Source: Streptomyces sp. ITFR-21
GTDB lineage: Bacteria > Actinomycetota > Actinomycetes > Streptomycetales > Streptomycetaceae
Reading direction: 5' to 3'
Length of the DNA stretch: 64,000 nucleotides
Assembly (NCBI RefSeq): GCF_031844685.1
Contig: NZ_CP134605.1
Span: forward strand, 3,244,001 to 3,308,000
Under the pieces are notes generated by a model that saw only the letters and a program-made list of their open reading frames with translations, searched no databases and was not told the origin of the DNA. Positions 1 to 8,679 of the stretch are shown in pieces (position 1 is the first letter of the stretch; each line of letters begins with the position of its first letter). The translations under genes were made by a program, and so were the position numbers.

Positions 1-2565
1 GAGGGTCCCGTCGTGGCGCCGTTGGACGACCAGCACCTCGATGCTCTCCTGGCTGTCCCTCACCTGGGCACGCCCCTCGCGGTTGTCGTCGGCGTCGCCG
101 ACCCCCGCGTCGACCCAGCCGATCACCGCACGGCCCGCGCGGCGGACCGGCCCGAGCCGGAACGCCTCGGCCCGCTCCTGTTTGTCGGCGAGCAGGGCCC
201 TGTAGGCCCGGCCGTACGCGTCCAACACGTCGGTCCAGGCCGCGGGCCCGACCGGCTCTTGGCCGTACACCGCCTGGACGAGGGGGCTGATGTCCTCGGG
301 CAGCCGCAATGCCGAACCGTTCAGGTGGGGTTGGAGTACGGCGAGTGTGCGCAGCAGGAGGTACTCGCCGCCGTAAACGCTACGGGAGCCCTCGGCCGCC
401 TGCGGTGGCTCCTGCTGCCAGTCCGCACCTGTCACCAGGCAGCGGGCGGTACGCAGAGCCGCCGGCCTCCTGCGGGGGTGCCGGTGCAGGCGGCCCATCC
501 GCTGCAACAGCAGGTCCACCGGGGCGAGATCGGTCACGAGAAGGTCGAAGTCGACGTCAAGCGACTGCTCGACCACCTGGCTCGCCACGACGATGTGCGG
601 TCCTTTCGGGCGGTCCCCGTCCGGGCCGAACAACCGCAGGAGTTCCCGGTCCTTGGACGCGCGGTCGGCGGCCACGAAACGTGAGTGCGCGACGGTGACG
701 TTCGCCGCCCCGAACCGCTCTTGGAGCCTCTCGGCGGCTTCGAGCACCCGGTCCACCGTGTTCCGCACGACCAAAGCGCAGCCGCCGTCCCGGAGTTCGG
801 ACTCAAGCCTGCCGACCAGAGAGGTGAGGTCGTCGTCCAAGCGCTCGACCCGGATGTCCGTACGGCGCCCCGAGGCGGCGGCCGGGCACGCGTACGACGT
901 GGCGCCGTCCTGTCCCACGGCTGTCAGCAGCGGATAGGCGTCCGTGTGCGGAAGTACGGCGTCGGCGCCGGCATAGGCCCGTACGAGCGCTTGGCGGCGG
1001 GCGGCGGGCAGCGTCGCGGAGAGCAGGACGACGGGCACGCGGTACGCGGCAAGCCACTCCAGGGCACGCTCCACATAGACGTTCATGTAGGCGTCGTAGG
1101 CGTGTACTTCGTCGATCACGACGACCTTGCCCGCGAGCGCGAGATGCCGCAGAGCCAAGTGCCGGCTCTTGAGCGCGCCGAAGAGCACCTGGTCGACCGT
1201 CGCCACCGAGAACGACGCGAGCAGCCCCTTCTTCCGACCGCGCAGCCACTGGTGGGCCTGGAGATCCGCGGGCCGTGAGAGCTTCGCGGCCCCGGGCCTG
1301 GGCACGGGGACCGCACCGTCCGTGTCGACGGCCGCGATCGTACGGGTGCCCTCGCATATCAGGCCCGCCCACGCGTGGTTAAGGGCGGCTCTGGCGTGGG
1401 CGAGGAAGACGGATCGCGGCCCGTCGGCCGGGAGATGCTCCAACCAGGTCAGCAGCCGCTGGAACATGGCGTCAGCGGTCGCCCGCGTGGGCAGTGCCAC
1501 GAGCACTCCGCCCGCACCGGTCCGCGCGGCAAGGATCTCCGCGGCGGCCAGCGCCGCCTCCGTCTTCCCCTCACCCATCGGGGCCTCGACGATCAGCAGT
1601 CCGGCGGGGTCCATCGTTCGGGCGACCCGTACCGTCTCCTCCTGAACAGGCCGGATACCCGAGGCAAGTTCGAACCGGGCGGAAAACAACTCCTGCGCAC
1701 AGTAAGGGGGTTCGGCGGCCAGCCAGGCGGGCGGCAGCTCAAGTCCCTGCCACGCGGCGACGAGCCGTTCCTCCGCCGACCGGCGGGGCTTCCCGGCGCG
1801 GGCGGAGACGTAGGGGAACAGCGCAGCCGAGCTGGCGATCCAGTCGGAAAGGATCACCGTCGCGGTGAGCAGTACCTGCACGGTCTGCGGCAGCTTCACG
1901 TCCTGCCAGGCAGGCAGTCTGGCTTCGACACCGGCGAAGCGTGCGCAGGCTCGCAGCAGTTCGTACTGGACCTCTTTCCACCGTGCCTGCGCCATGCCCC
2001 GGGCACGGATCAGCTCCGGATGGACATCGAGGTCATGGATCCTCTGGTGTCCGGGGGGCACCCCGTGGTGTCCGCCTGCGACGATGGCGAACTGCGCACC
2101 GGCCCGGTGCGTCCACCCGTACCGCTCGGCCAGCCACTCCTGAATGATCAGCTGCCCGGCGAGCCCGTGCGGGGCGAGCTTCCGGTCCTCCCCGAACTGC
2201 TTCCGGTCCGGCATGTCCAGCCCGACATCCCGCATCCGCTGGGCCAGCCCCTCGACCTGACATGCGAAGGCGGGCGTGGCCTTCCCGACGTCGTGGCTGG
2301 CCGCCAGCCATACGGCAAGCCGCCGCCCGTCCTCCGTCCCCCCTGGCAGCACCTCGGCCACCAGTCCCTTGACGTTGGCCGGCACCCACTCGTCCCACAA
2401 CCTCCCGGCGACGGCTCCGCTGTCCGCCATGTGCTGCCACAACGGCAACCAGTCCTCCGTGGGACGGTCGTGCTTCCCCCACGCCCGCCGGGCAGCCTGC
2501 GAGAGGTCGGCAAAGGGGTCCTGGGACGAGGAGCTGTTCGCGGCCACCGGCATATTCGACAACAC
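1..2565 (-). CDS. cas3: CRISPR-associated helicase/nuclease Cas3 (N-terminal 855 residues; runs off left edge)
   Basis: Single-strand DNA nuclease and 3'-5' helicase that destroys DNA targets marked by a type I Cascade complex. The frame is open from the left edge to a stop at 2590-2592. HD nuclease motif SHDVGK is at residues 90-95 and a GGHHG motif follows near residue 145. The helicase core has Walker A APMGEGKT (328-335), a DEVH box (485-488) and an LLSATLP motif III. HD and helicase are therefore fused in one chain, as in most type I-E and I-C systems; the subtype cannot be decided without the neighbours. GTG at 2565 has GAGG 8 nt upstream; ATG at 2553 is the alternative. The C-terminus and any cse/cas genes lie beyond position 1. 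No repeat array is visible in this window. Confidence 0.93.
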   Translation of the reverse strand, partial: MLSNMPVAANSSSSQDPFADLSQAARRAWGKHDRPTEDWLPLWQHMADSGAVAGRLWDEWVPANVKGLVAEVLPGGTEDGRRLAVWLAASHDVGKATPAFACQVEGLAQRMRDVGLDMPDRKQFGEDRKLAPHGLAGQLIIQEWLAERYGWTHRAGAQFAIVAGGHHGVPPGHQRIHDLDVHPELIRARGMAQARWKEVQYELLRACARFAGVEARLPAWQDVKLPQTVQVLLTATVILSDWIASSAALFPYVSARAGKPRRSAEERLVAAWQGLELPPAWLAAEPPYCAQELFSARFELASGIRPVQEETVRVARTMDPAGLLIVEAPMGEGKTEAALAAAEILAARTGAGGVLVALPTRATADAMFQRLLTWLEHLPADGPRSVFLAHARAALNHAWAGLICEGTRTIAAVDTDGAVPVPRPGAAKLSRPADLQAHQWLRGRKKGLLASFSVATVDQVLFGALKSRHLALRHLALAGKVVVIDEVHAYDAYMNVYVERALEWLAAYRVPVVLLSATLPAARRQALVRAYAGADAVLPHTDAYPLLTAVGQDGATSYACPAAASGRRTDIRVERLDDDLTSLVGRLESELRDGGCALVVRNTVDRVLEAAERLQERFGAANVTVAHSRFVAADRASKDRELLRLFGPDGDRPKGPHIVVASQVVEQSLDVDFDLLVTDLAPVDLLLQRMGRLHRHPRRRPAALRTARCLVTGADWQQEPPQAAEGSRSVYGGEYLLLRTLAVLQPHLNGSALRLPEDISPLVQAVYGQEPVGPAAWTDVLDAYGRAYRALLADKQERAEAFRLGPVRRAGRAVIGWVDAGVGDADDNREGRAQVRDSQESIEVLVVQRRHDGTL

Positions 2566-2992
2566 AGGCTCAGCCTCAACGCGGGGATGTCAGAAAAAGA
2601 GCTGTCCCGACCAATACGCGCAGGCGATTGACCGATCTTGTCTCTTTCAGTCGCACGCTCAGTCGGACATGGCGAACCAGCGAACGCGCCGCCCGGCGAC
2701 GAGGGAGCGCACCGGGCGGCGGCAGGATCACCTGGCCGGGGACTTTCAGCCGGATACGTGCCGAGGGGTCGGCTTTGCCCGTCGCGACATCCCCAGAACG
2801 AGAACGACGACTACGACGACAACGACGTGCGCCCATGGAACACCGGGCCCGACAGCCTCGGTTTGAACACCCATAACCGTCAGCAACACGCCTTCGGGAA
2901 CCACTCCGGCTAACCGCGGCGCCTGCCCACGACGCACTTCTCTCTGTACCATCGGACCTCTCCTCATCGTTCATAGCCGTTCGACGCGGAGA
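2566..2992. other. Spacer between cas3 and the tRNA-Ser hairpins
   Basis: About 430 bp. It must hold the cas3 promoter, but no clear -35/-10 pair stands out. It contains a simple CGA/CGT-rich stretch (about 2805-2830) and the weak small ORF listed separately. No CRISPR repeat is seen. Confidence 0.5.
2746..2952 (-). CDS. Possible 68-aa single-pass membrane peptide
   Basis: ATG at 2952 follows AGGAGAGG by 4 nt, the best ribosome binding site in this spacer. The reading frame begins MVQREVRRGQ and later has a run of eight valines then LVLGM, which could form one membrane helix near residues 42-58. The valine run comes from a GTC/GTA/GTT-type simple repeat, so the ORF may be accidental. I do not recognise the family. 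It lies upstream of cas3 on the same strand with a gap of about 180 nt, so co-transcription is possible. Confidence 0.28.
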   Translation of the reverse strand: MVQREVRRGQAPRLAGVVPEGVLLTVMGVQTEAVGPGVPWAHVVVVVVVVLVLGMSRRAKPTPRHVSG

Positions 2993-3044
2993 GATGGCCG
3001 ACCTTGGTGTTCCGCTGGCACGGAATGCGCCAAGGTCGGCCATC
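2993..3044. repeat. Perfect 15-bp inverted repeat with nested stem
   Basis: Arms GATGGCCGACCTTGG (2993-3007) and its exact reverse complement (3030-3044) enclose a 22-nt loop. The loop contains a second stem TTCCG/CGGAA (3010-3014 with 3021-3025). There is no T-run on either side. It could be a transcription barrier between tRNA-Ser and the cas region, a protein-binding site, or a remnant of a mobile element. Confidence 0.75.
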
Positions 3045-3180
3045 CCCCTTCCCAGCGCCGCACTCGCGGCTTCATCGCTGTCCGAATCCGGCTGGAGCTA
3101 CGGATCAGAAAGTGGTCGTGCCCCTCCGTGCCCGATCCGTCGGGGAGGAGCGGGGAAGTGCGGTCTTCGGCGGGGTGCGC

Positions 3181-3231
3181 GCACGGGAACGGCCCCCGAC
3201 CGTCGTACCGGGTCAGGGGCCGTTCTGCGTG
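3181..3231 (-). terminator. Hairpin downstream of tRNA-Ser, likely terminator
   Basis: GAACGGCCCC (3187-3196) pairs perfectly with GGGGCCGTTC (3216-3225). After one unpaired base the stem continues with GCACG against CGTGC. It lies about 10 nt past the tRNA 3' end on the minus strand. There is no U-tract, which is usual for Streptomyces terminators. Confidence 0.6.
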
Positions 3232-3240
3232 CCGCCAGGG

Positions 3241-3327
3241 CGGAGGCTGTGGGATTTGAACCCACGGTGACATCGCTGCCACGACGGTTTTCAAGACCGT
3301 TCCCTTAGGCCGCTCGGGCAAGCCTCC
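3241..3327 (-). tRNA. tRNA-Ser (anticodon UGA)
   Basis: Minus-strand cloverleaf of about 87 nt. The acceptor stem GGAGGCT is closed by AGCCTCC. The anticodon loop is CTTGAAA with anticodon TGA between ACGGT and ACCGT. A long variable arm follows, as in class II tRNAs, then the T-loop GGTTCAAATCC. CCA is not encoded: CCC follows the discriminator base. tRNA-Ser genes are frequent integration sites, but no tRNA-derived direct repeat was found in this window. Confidence 0.95.
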
Positions 3328-3336
3328 CCGCGCCGG

Positions 3337-3357
3337 CTCCCCGGGGCCCCCGGGGAG
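3337..3357. terminator. GC hairpin between htrA-like gene and tRNA-Ser
   Basis: CTCCCCGG (3337-3344) pairs with CCGGGGAG (3350-3357) across a 5-nt loop. It sits in the 67-bp gap between the stop of the protease gene and the tRNA, so it may terminate the protease mRNA. Confidence 0.5.
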
Positions 3358-3394
3358 GGGGAGGTGGGGAGTCGCGCGGGGGTAGTTTAACGGG

Positions 3395-5344
3395 TCAGTT
3401 GTCGGTGTCGCCGGTGCGGCTGCCGAGGGTGACGGTCGTGGTGTGGGTGGAGCCGTCGCGGGTGTAGGTGAGGGTGACCTTGTCGCCGGGCTGGTGCTGC
3501 CAGATCTCGCCGATCAGGGTCTGGCCGCTGTCGATGATGGTGCCGTCGAACTTGGTGATGACGTCGGCGGCCTTGAGGCCGGCCTGGGCGCCGGGGCCGC
3601 TGGGGGTGACGGCGGAGGACGCGTCGCCGGAGATCTTCGCGCCGTCGCCCTCGTAGCTGGTGTCGAGGCTGACGCCGATGACCGGGTAGACGGGCTTGCC
3701 GGTCCTGATCAGCTGGTCGGCCACGCGCCTGGCCTGGTTGATGGGGATGGCGAAGCCGAGGCCGACGCTGCCGCCCTGGGTACCGGGCTCGCTGGCGCCG
3801 CCGGGCTGGATGGCGGAGTTGATGCCGATGACGGCGCCGTTGGCGTTGAGCAGGGGGCCGCCGGAGTTGCCCGGGTTGATGGAGGCGTCGGTCTGGATGG
3901 CGCTCATGTAGGACGCGCTGGAGCCCTGGCCGTCGCTGGAGGCCACCGGGCGGTGCACGGCGCTGACGATGCCGGTGGTGACGGTGCCGGACAGGCCGAA
4001 GGGCGCGCCGATGGCGATGGTGGTGTCGCCGACCGCGGCCTGGTCGGAGTTGCCGAGGGGCAGCGGGGTGAGCTTGATGCCGCTGGGGTTCTTCAGCTTG
4101 ACGACGGCCACGTCGTAGCCCTGGGCGCGGCCGATCACCTCGGCGTCGTAGGTGTTGCCGTCGGAGAAGGTGACGGTGAGCTTGCCGCCGTCGGCCGCCG
4201 GGGCGACCACGTGGTTGTTGGTGAGGATGTGGCCCTGGGTGTCGTAGACGAAGCCGGTGCCGGTGCCGCTCTCCTGGCTGCCGCTGGCCTTGATGGTGAC
4301 GACGCTGGGCAGTGCCTTGCTGGCGATGCCGGCCACCGAGGTGGGGGCGCGGTTGAGGGCCGCCGCGTCCTTGGGCGCCGAGACGGTGGTGGAGCCGGAG
4401 TCGTCGTTGTCCTTCGCCGCGTTGTACCCGATGGCGCCGCCGACGCCGCCCGCGACCAGGGCGGCCACCACGACCGCGATGATCAGCACACCGGCACCGC
4501 GGCGCTTGGGGCCGCCGCTCGCCGGGGTCGGGACACCCGGGTACTGGACCCAGGCCGGTCCGCCGGGGCCGTCGCCGCCGCCCGGCTGGGTGGGCGGGGT
4601 GGCGTACGCGGGGGTGGCGGGCACCGCGTAGGGGTCCTGTCCGGGGGCGCCGCCGTGGCCCGGCTGCTCGTAGCCCCGGCCGACCGGTCCCTGCGCCACG
4701 GCCTCAGAACCGTACGCCGGGCGCGGCGTGTCGTACGGCGAGGGTTGCGGCGCCTCAGAAGGCGCCTCGTAGGGCGGCTCGTACGGCGCCGGCTTCGGCG
4801 CGTCGTAGGGCCGCTCGTAGCCGGTGGCGGGCCGCGGTGCCTCGTAGGCGCCGTAGGAAGACGGCGCCGGGACCCCGGCCCCGTACGTGCTCGGCGGCGC
4901 GCCGTAGGGAGACGGCGGTCCGACCGGCGGCGGTGCCTGGAGGGGAGCGGGAGAGGTGGTGACGTGCGCGCCGGCCGGAGCGGGCACGGCGGGCGGCGCG
5001 GGCGGGGCGGACACCTGCGCCGGGAGCACTTCGGTCCGCGCCGGCCCGGCCCCGGGTCCGGCGCCGTCCGCCGGACCCGGAACCGCGTCCGCGACCGGTC
5101 CGGCGCCCGGCCCCGTACCCGAGGAGGCCGCCGGGTCGCCGGCCGCGGGAACCTCCGGCGGTGCCACCGGCGGGGCCACCGGCGGGGCGGACGGGGTGAA
5201 GGGGTTCGCGGGGCGCGGGGCGGGCGCGGAAGGGGCGGAAGGCTCAGAGGCCGCCGAGGCACTGTCGCGCGCGGCGCCCTCATGCGCACCCGCCGCCGAC
5301 TCCGCAGCCGGCAGCGACGAACCGGCTTCGTTCTCGGTGCTCAC
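3395..5344 (-). CDS. HtrA/DegP-like membrane-anchored trypsin-PDZ serine protease
   Basis: 649-aa envelope quality-control protease. Residues 1-280 are a Pro/Ala/Tyr-rich cytoplasmic tail. One membrane helix spans about 284-307. The trypsin-like domain follows with the catalytic triad His378 (TNNHV), Asp411 (YDVAVVKL) and Ser494 (GNSGGPL). A PDZ domain occupies roughly 545-640. The catalytic domain would face outside. The start chosen is GTG at 5344, preceded by GAGGAGA with 6-7 nt spacing; an in-frame ATG at 5494 would add 50 residues but has no such site. The gene is divergent from GDPD, and tRNA-Ser lies downstream. The long proline-rich tail is common in Streptomyces HtrA homologues and may bind cytoplasmic partners. 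Confidence 0.93.
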   Translation of the reverse strand: MSTENEAGSSLPAAESAAGAHEGAARDSASAASEPSAPSAPAPRPANPFTPSAPPVAPPVAPPEVPAAGDPAASSGTGPGAGPVADAVPGPADGAGPGAGPARTEVLPAQVSAPPAPPAVPAPAGAHVTTSPAPLQAPPPVGPPSPYGAPPSTYGAGVPAPSSYGAYEAPRPATGYERPYDAPKPAPYEPPYEAPSEAPQPSPYDTPRPAYGSEAVAQGPVGRGYEQPGHGGAPGQDPYAVPATPAYATPPTQPGGGDGPGGPAWVQYPGVPTPASGGPKRRGAGVLIIAVVVAALVAGGVGGAIGYNAAKDNDDSGSTTVSAPKDAAALNRAPTSVAGIASKALPSVVTIKASGSQESGTGTGFVYDTQGHILTNNHVVAPAADGGKLTVTFSDGNTYDAEVIGRAQGYDVAVVKLKNPSGIKLTPLPLGNSDQAAVGDTTIAIGAPFGLSGTVTTGIVSAVHRPVASSDGQGSSASYMSAIQTDASINPGNSGGPLLNANGAVIGINSAIQPGGASEPGTQGGSVGLGFAIPINQARRVADQLIRTGKPVYPVIGVSLDTSYEGDGAKISGDASSAVTPSGPGAQAGLKAADVITKFDGTIIDSGQTLIGEIWQHQPGDKVTLTYTRDGSTHTTTVTLGSRTGDTDN

Positions 5345-5528
5345 AGCGATTCTCCTCAGGGTCAGGACAGGCATTTGACTGCGCACAGCATTTCCCACGG
5401 CGTGTCGGACCGCCGTAAGCGGTAGCTGTGCGACGCCCATGTCATGAACCGGCCGACCTGACAGCGTCGGTCCGCCGTTCCCGCGACGGTTCACCGGCCG
5501 GGCGGGGCCGCGGTGGCACCATGGCCCG

Positions 5529-6431
5529 GTGACATTCGCGAGCGCCGTCCCCGGCGCGGACCCGGCGGCACGACCGGTGCAGGTCGTCGCCCACCGGGGC
5601 GCTTCCGAGGACGTACCAGAACATACGCTCGCCGCCTATCGGAAAGCCATCGAGTACGGCGCCGACGCGTTGGAGTGCGACGTGCGGCTCACCGCCGACG
5701 GCCATCTGGTGTGCGTGCACGACTGGCGGGTGAACCGGACCTCCAACGGCCGCGGCGCCGTCTCCTCGCTCGAACTCGCCGACCTCGCCGCGCTGGACTT
5801 CGGCTCCTGGAAGGGCCAGCACGCCGATCCCGAGGCGCCCGAGCGGTACCGGCAGGCCGGCGGCACCGGCGGGCCCGGCGGAGTGGTCGGGGCGGTCGGA
5901 GCCGATTGGGCGGTCGGAGCCGACGAGGAGAGCAGCCGCGTGCTCACCCTCCAGCGCCTGCTGGAGCTGCTCGCCGACACCGACCGCCGGGTCGAACTGG
6001 CCATCGAGACCAAGCACCCCACCCGCTGGGCCGGGCAGGTCGAGGAGCGGCTGCTGGAACTGCTGCGCCGTTTCGGGCTGGACCGCCCGCCGCCCGGCGA
6101 GCCCTCCCGGGTGCGGGTGATGAGCTTCTCGTCGCGCTCACTGCGGCGGGTCCGGCTGGGCGCGCCCGACCTGCCGACCGTCTACCTGATGCAGTACGTG
6201 TCCCCGCGCCATCGTGACGGGCGGCTGCCGGCGGGGGTGCGGATCGCCGGGCCCAGCATGCGGATCGTGCGGGCGAATCCCGGCTATGTGGCGCGATTGC
6301 ATCGGGCCGGGCACCGCGTCCACGTGTGGACGGTGGACGAACCCGCGGACGTCGAGCTGTGCGTACGGCTCGGGGTCGACGCCGTCATCACCAACCGGCC
6401 CCGGCAGGTGCTCGCGCAGCTCGGCCGCTGA
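5529..6431 (+). CDS. Glycerophosphodiester phosphodiesterase
   Basis: 300-aa GDPD-family enzyme that hydrolyses glycerophosphodiesters to glycerol-3-phosphate and an alcohol. The metal and catalytic residues of the TIM barrel are visible: His22-Arg23 in AHRGAS, Glu49 and Asp51 in ECDVRL, and His64 in VHDW. A Gly/Ala/Val-rich insert near residues 115-135 is probably a loop. No signal peptide is evident, so it is likely cytoplasmic. The start is GTG at 5529 with no strong ribosome binding site, 184 nt from the divergent protease start. The C-terminal half carries the family's conserved HVWTVDEP motif. Confidence 0.93.
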   Translation: MTFASAVPGADPAARPVQVVAHRGASEDVPEHTLAAYRKAIEYGADALECDVRLTADGHLVCVHDWRVNRTSNGRGAVSSLELADLAALDFGSWKGQHADPEAPERYRQAGGTGGPGGVVGAVGADWAVGADEESSRVLTLQRLLELLADTDRRVELAIETKHPTRWAGQVEERLLELLRRFGLDRPPPGEPSRVRVMSFSSRSLRRVRLGAPDLPTVYLMQYVSPRHRDGRLPAGVRIAGPSMRIVRANPGYVARLHRAGHRVHVWTVDEPADVELCVRLGVDAVITNRPRQVLAQLGR

Positions 6432-6676
6432 AGCCGCACAGGCCGCAGCAACCCCCCACGTCACAGGTGTTCCACCGCGGGCGGCGGCCGTCGCGAGGCG
6501 TGCCCCGGCGCGCACCCGACGGGTCCCGGCGGACATCGCGGACCGGACTGTGCCGATGGCATGCGCATTTCACCTACGCGCGTACGGAGTGCGTCAATAG
6601 ACCGCGGTTGGCCTGTTTCCGGTCGAGTCACAGAGGGCATTGACCTTGTGGCGTGGGGTGAAGGAGGTCTCCGGGG

Positions 6677-7231
6677 GTGTCGTTGATGGTGGCGCAAGAG
6701 GTGCCGACGTCCACCACCATGGACCTGTCCCATGGTCCGGCGGGTGTCGCGGAGGCACGCAGAAGGCTGCGCACGGACCTGTGCGCACAGGACGTACCGG
6801 AATCGGTGCGGGACGACGCGGTGCTGATCCTTTCCGAGCTGGTCGGCAACTCCTGCCGGCACGCCCGCCCGCTGGGCGCCGACGCGGAGCAGGCGGACGC
6901 CGGTCGGCGCGGTATACGCGCGTCATGGTCGGTGGGTGCGGACGGCTTGCTGGTCCTGGAGGTCACCGACGGCGGCGGGCCCACCCGCCCGCGGCCGGCC
7001 AGCCCGTCGCTGACCGCGCACGGCGGCCGGGGACTCGGCATCGTCGGCAGTCTGGCGCTCCGCTGGGGAGTGCGGGACGCGCCCGGCGAGGTGACGGTGT
7101 GGGTGCTGCTGGCGGTCCGCGGCCGGCACGCCCGGCGGGACCCGTCGGCGCGCACGGGCGGCGGCCTGCCCAGGGGCGTACCGCTCGAACTCCCGCTGGA
7201 CCTGGCGGAGTCGCTGGACGACCTCGGCTGA
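6677..7231 (+). CDS. RsbW-like ATP-binding regulatory protein (HATPase_c)
   Basis: 184-aa single-domain GHKL ATPase of the kind Streptomyces uses as anti-sigma or serine-kinase switches. N-box ELVGNSCRHA is near residues 55-64, the G1 box VTDGGGP near 95-101, and G2 GGRGLGIV near 115-122. No phosphotransfer or membrane domain is present. The start GTG at 6677 follows GGAGG by 11 nt; ATG at 6686 is possible. The C-terminal 40 residues are Arg/Leu-rich with no recognised motif. Its partner sigma factor or anti-anti-sigma is not adjacent. Confidence 0.88.
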   Translation: MSLMVAQEVPTSTTMDLSHGPAGVAEARRRLRTDLCAQDVPESVRDDAVLILSELVGNSCRHARPLGADAEQADAGRRGIRASWSVGADGLLVLEVTDGGGPTRPRPASPSLTAHGGRGLGIVGSLALRWGVRDAPGEVTVWVLLAVRGRHARRDPSARTGGGLPRGVPLELPLDLAESLDDLG

Positions 7232-7707
7232 GCCGGGCGGGCCCCGTCGGCATCCGGCGGGCCCGGCGGGCCCGGCGCCGCGGGCAGGGACGGCAGGCGG
7301 TGGCCGGCGGCAGGTGGCAGCCGGAGTCGGCGGTACGGGACCGGGTCGGTACGGGAACCTAGGCCCGGTACGGACGCGGCCGGCAGGGGACCCGCTCAGT
7401 ACGGGGCTCGGCCGGTACGGGAGTCCGGCCAGTACGGATGCGGCCGGTGCGGTACTCGCCCGGCGCAGGGCCCGGCCGGTGGGAACGCGACCGGTACGGG
7501 GCCCCGCCGGCCCGGACGCGGCCGGCGGCGGCTGGGGCCGGGCTCCGCGGGACCGCGTCCGACGCGCCTACGGGTGCGGCGCGCTCTGCCCGCCCGCCGC
7601 ACCCGTACCGCCGACAAGTCGCGTCCCCGCCCGTCGTGGTCGGGTACCGCGCCCGCCTGCCGCTAGGCTCGCGGCCGGAACATCGCCGGAACGGGAGAGA
7701 CCGAGCC
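7232..7707. repeat. GC-rich spacer with seven degenerate (G/A)GTACGG motifs
   Basis: No gene is supported in this 476-bp gap. The heptamer (G/A)GTACGG recurs at 7332, 7348, 7367, 7398, 7414, 7431 and 7493, several copies 16-19 bp apart and often inside CCGGTACGG. A TAGGCT -10-like element sits at about 7663, roughly 40 bp before the next start codon. The repeats could be protein-binding sites or simple low-complexity drift. Confidence 0.5.
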
Positions 7708-8679
7708 ATGGCCAAGAAGCGCGCGACCGTCACGAAGAACAAGGGCCCGGGGGCCGCGTCGGACGCGGCCGTTCCGGTGGTCGGCGCCCGCGAGCCGTGC
7801 CCGTGCGGCTCCGGTCGCCGGTACAAGGCGTGCCACGGCCGGGAGGCCGCGCACGCCGTCACCGAGCTGGTCCGCCGCCCGTTCGAGGGACTGCCCGGCG
7901 AGTGCGACTGGGTCGCGCTGCGCGAACTCGTCCCGGCCGCCACCGTACCGCTCACCCTCAAGGACGGCCTGCCCGACGGGGTGCCGTCGGTGACCCTGGG
8001 CACCGTGCTGCCGATGGCCTGGCCGGGGCTGCGCCGCGACACCGGCGCCGTACTGCTCGGTCTGCAGAACGACGCGTCCTCCGGCGACGTCAGCCGCGAT
8101 CTGGCCGACACGCTCGGGCGGGCGCTGACCGCCGAGCCCGGCAACCCGGTCGAGGGCCGCCGCCCGGCTCCGGACGGCCCGCGCCTGCAGGACCTGCTGG
8201 ACCTGACCGCGCCCTTCCGTCCCGAGGTGCACGCCGGCTTCGAGTTCTGGCTGGAGGACGCCCAGTCGGCGACCGGCGAGGTGGCCGCGTCGCTGGAGCA
8301 GGCGAACCAGGCGGCGATCCCGACCGTACGGCTGACCGGGGTCGACGCGGCCTACTGGTGCCAGACCCCGGAGAAGAACCATCTGCGGTGGGTCATGCCG
8401 CACCCGGAGGAGGAGTTGCTGGACGCGCTGGCCCGGCTGCACACGGCCGGGGTGTCCTCGCTCGGCGAGGGGACGCGGCTGGTCGGCTCCTTCCGCGCGC
8501 ACGGTCTGCTGGTGCCGGTGTGGGACCTGCCGGTCGCGACGGGCGCGGACGACGTGGAGAAGCCGGCCGCGGCCTTCGGCGAGCGGCTGGCGGAGACGCT
8601 GGCCCGCGGCGGGCCGCTCACCGCCGAGGAGCGGAAGGCGCGCAGCGGCCTCACCAACCGGCAGATCACGCTGAGCTGA
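7708..8679 (+). CDS. DUF5926 protein with SEC-C zinc motif
   Basis: 323-aa conserved actinobacterial protein of unknown role. A basic N-terminus (MAKKRATVTKNKG) precedes a SEC-C type metal motif, EPCPCGSGRRYKACHG, near residues 31-46; this motif in SecA binds zinc and contacts SecB or ribosomes. The remainder matches the DUF5926 pattern with no known catalytic signature. ATG at 7708 is preceded by GGAGA at 9 nt spacing. The gene stands alone, flanked by long non-coding spacers. Expected cytoplasmic. Confidence 0.88.
   Translation: MAKKRATVTKNKGPGAASDAAVPVVGAREPCPCGSGRRYKACHGREAAHAVTELVRRPFEGLPGECDWVALRELVPAATVPLTLKDGLPDGVPSVTLGTVLPMAWPGLRRDTGAVLLGLQNDASSGDVSRDLADTLGRALTAEPGNPVEGRRPAPDGPRLQDLLDLTAPFRPEVHAGFEFWLEDAQSATGEVAASLEQANQAAIPTVRLTGVDAAYWCQTPEKNHLRWVMPHPEEELLDALARLHTAGVSSLGEGTRLVGSFRAHGLLVPVWDLPVATGADDVEKPAAAFGERLAETLARGGPLTAEERKARSGLTNRQITLS

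Noticed and set aside
1..2992. CRISPR array
   Set aside because: No regularly spaced repeat of 25-37 bp is present near cas3 in this window.
3241..3327. tRNA-Ser as integration site of the cas region
   Set aside because: No second copy of the tRNA 3' end was found in the window to mark an att duplication.
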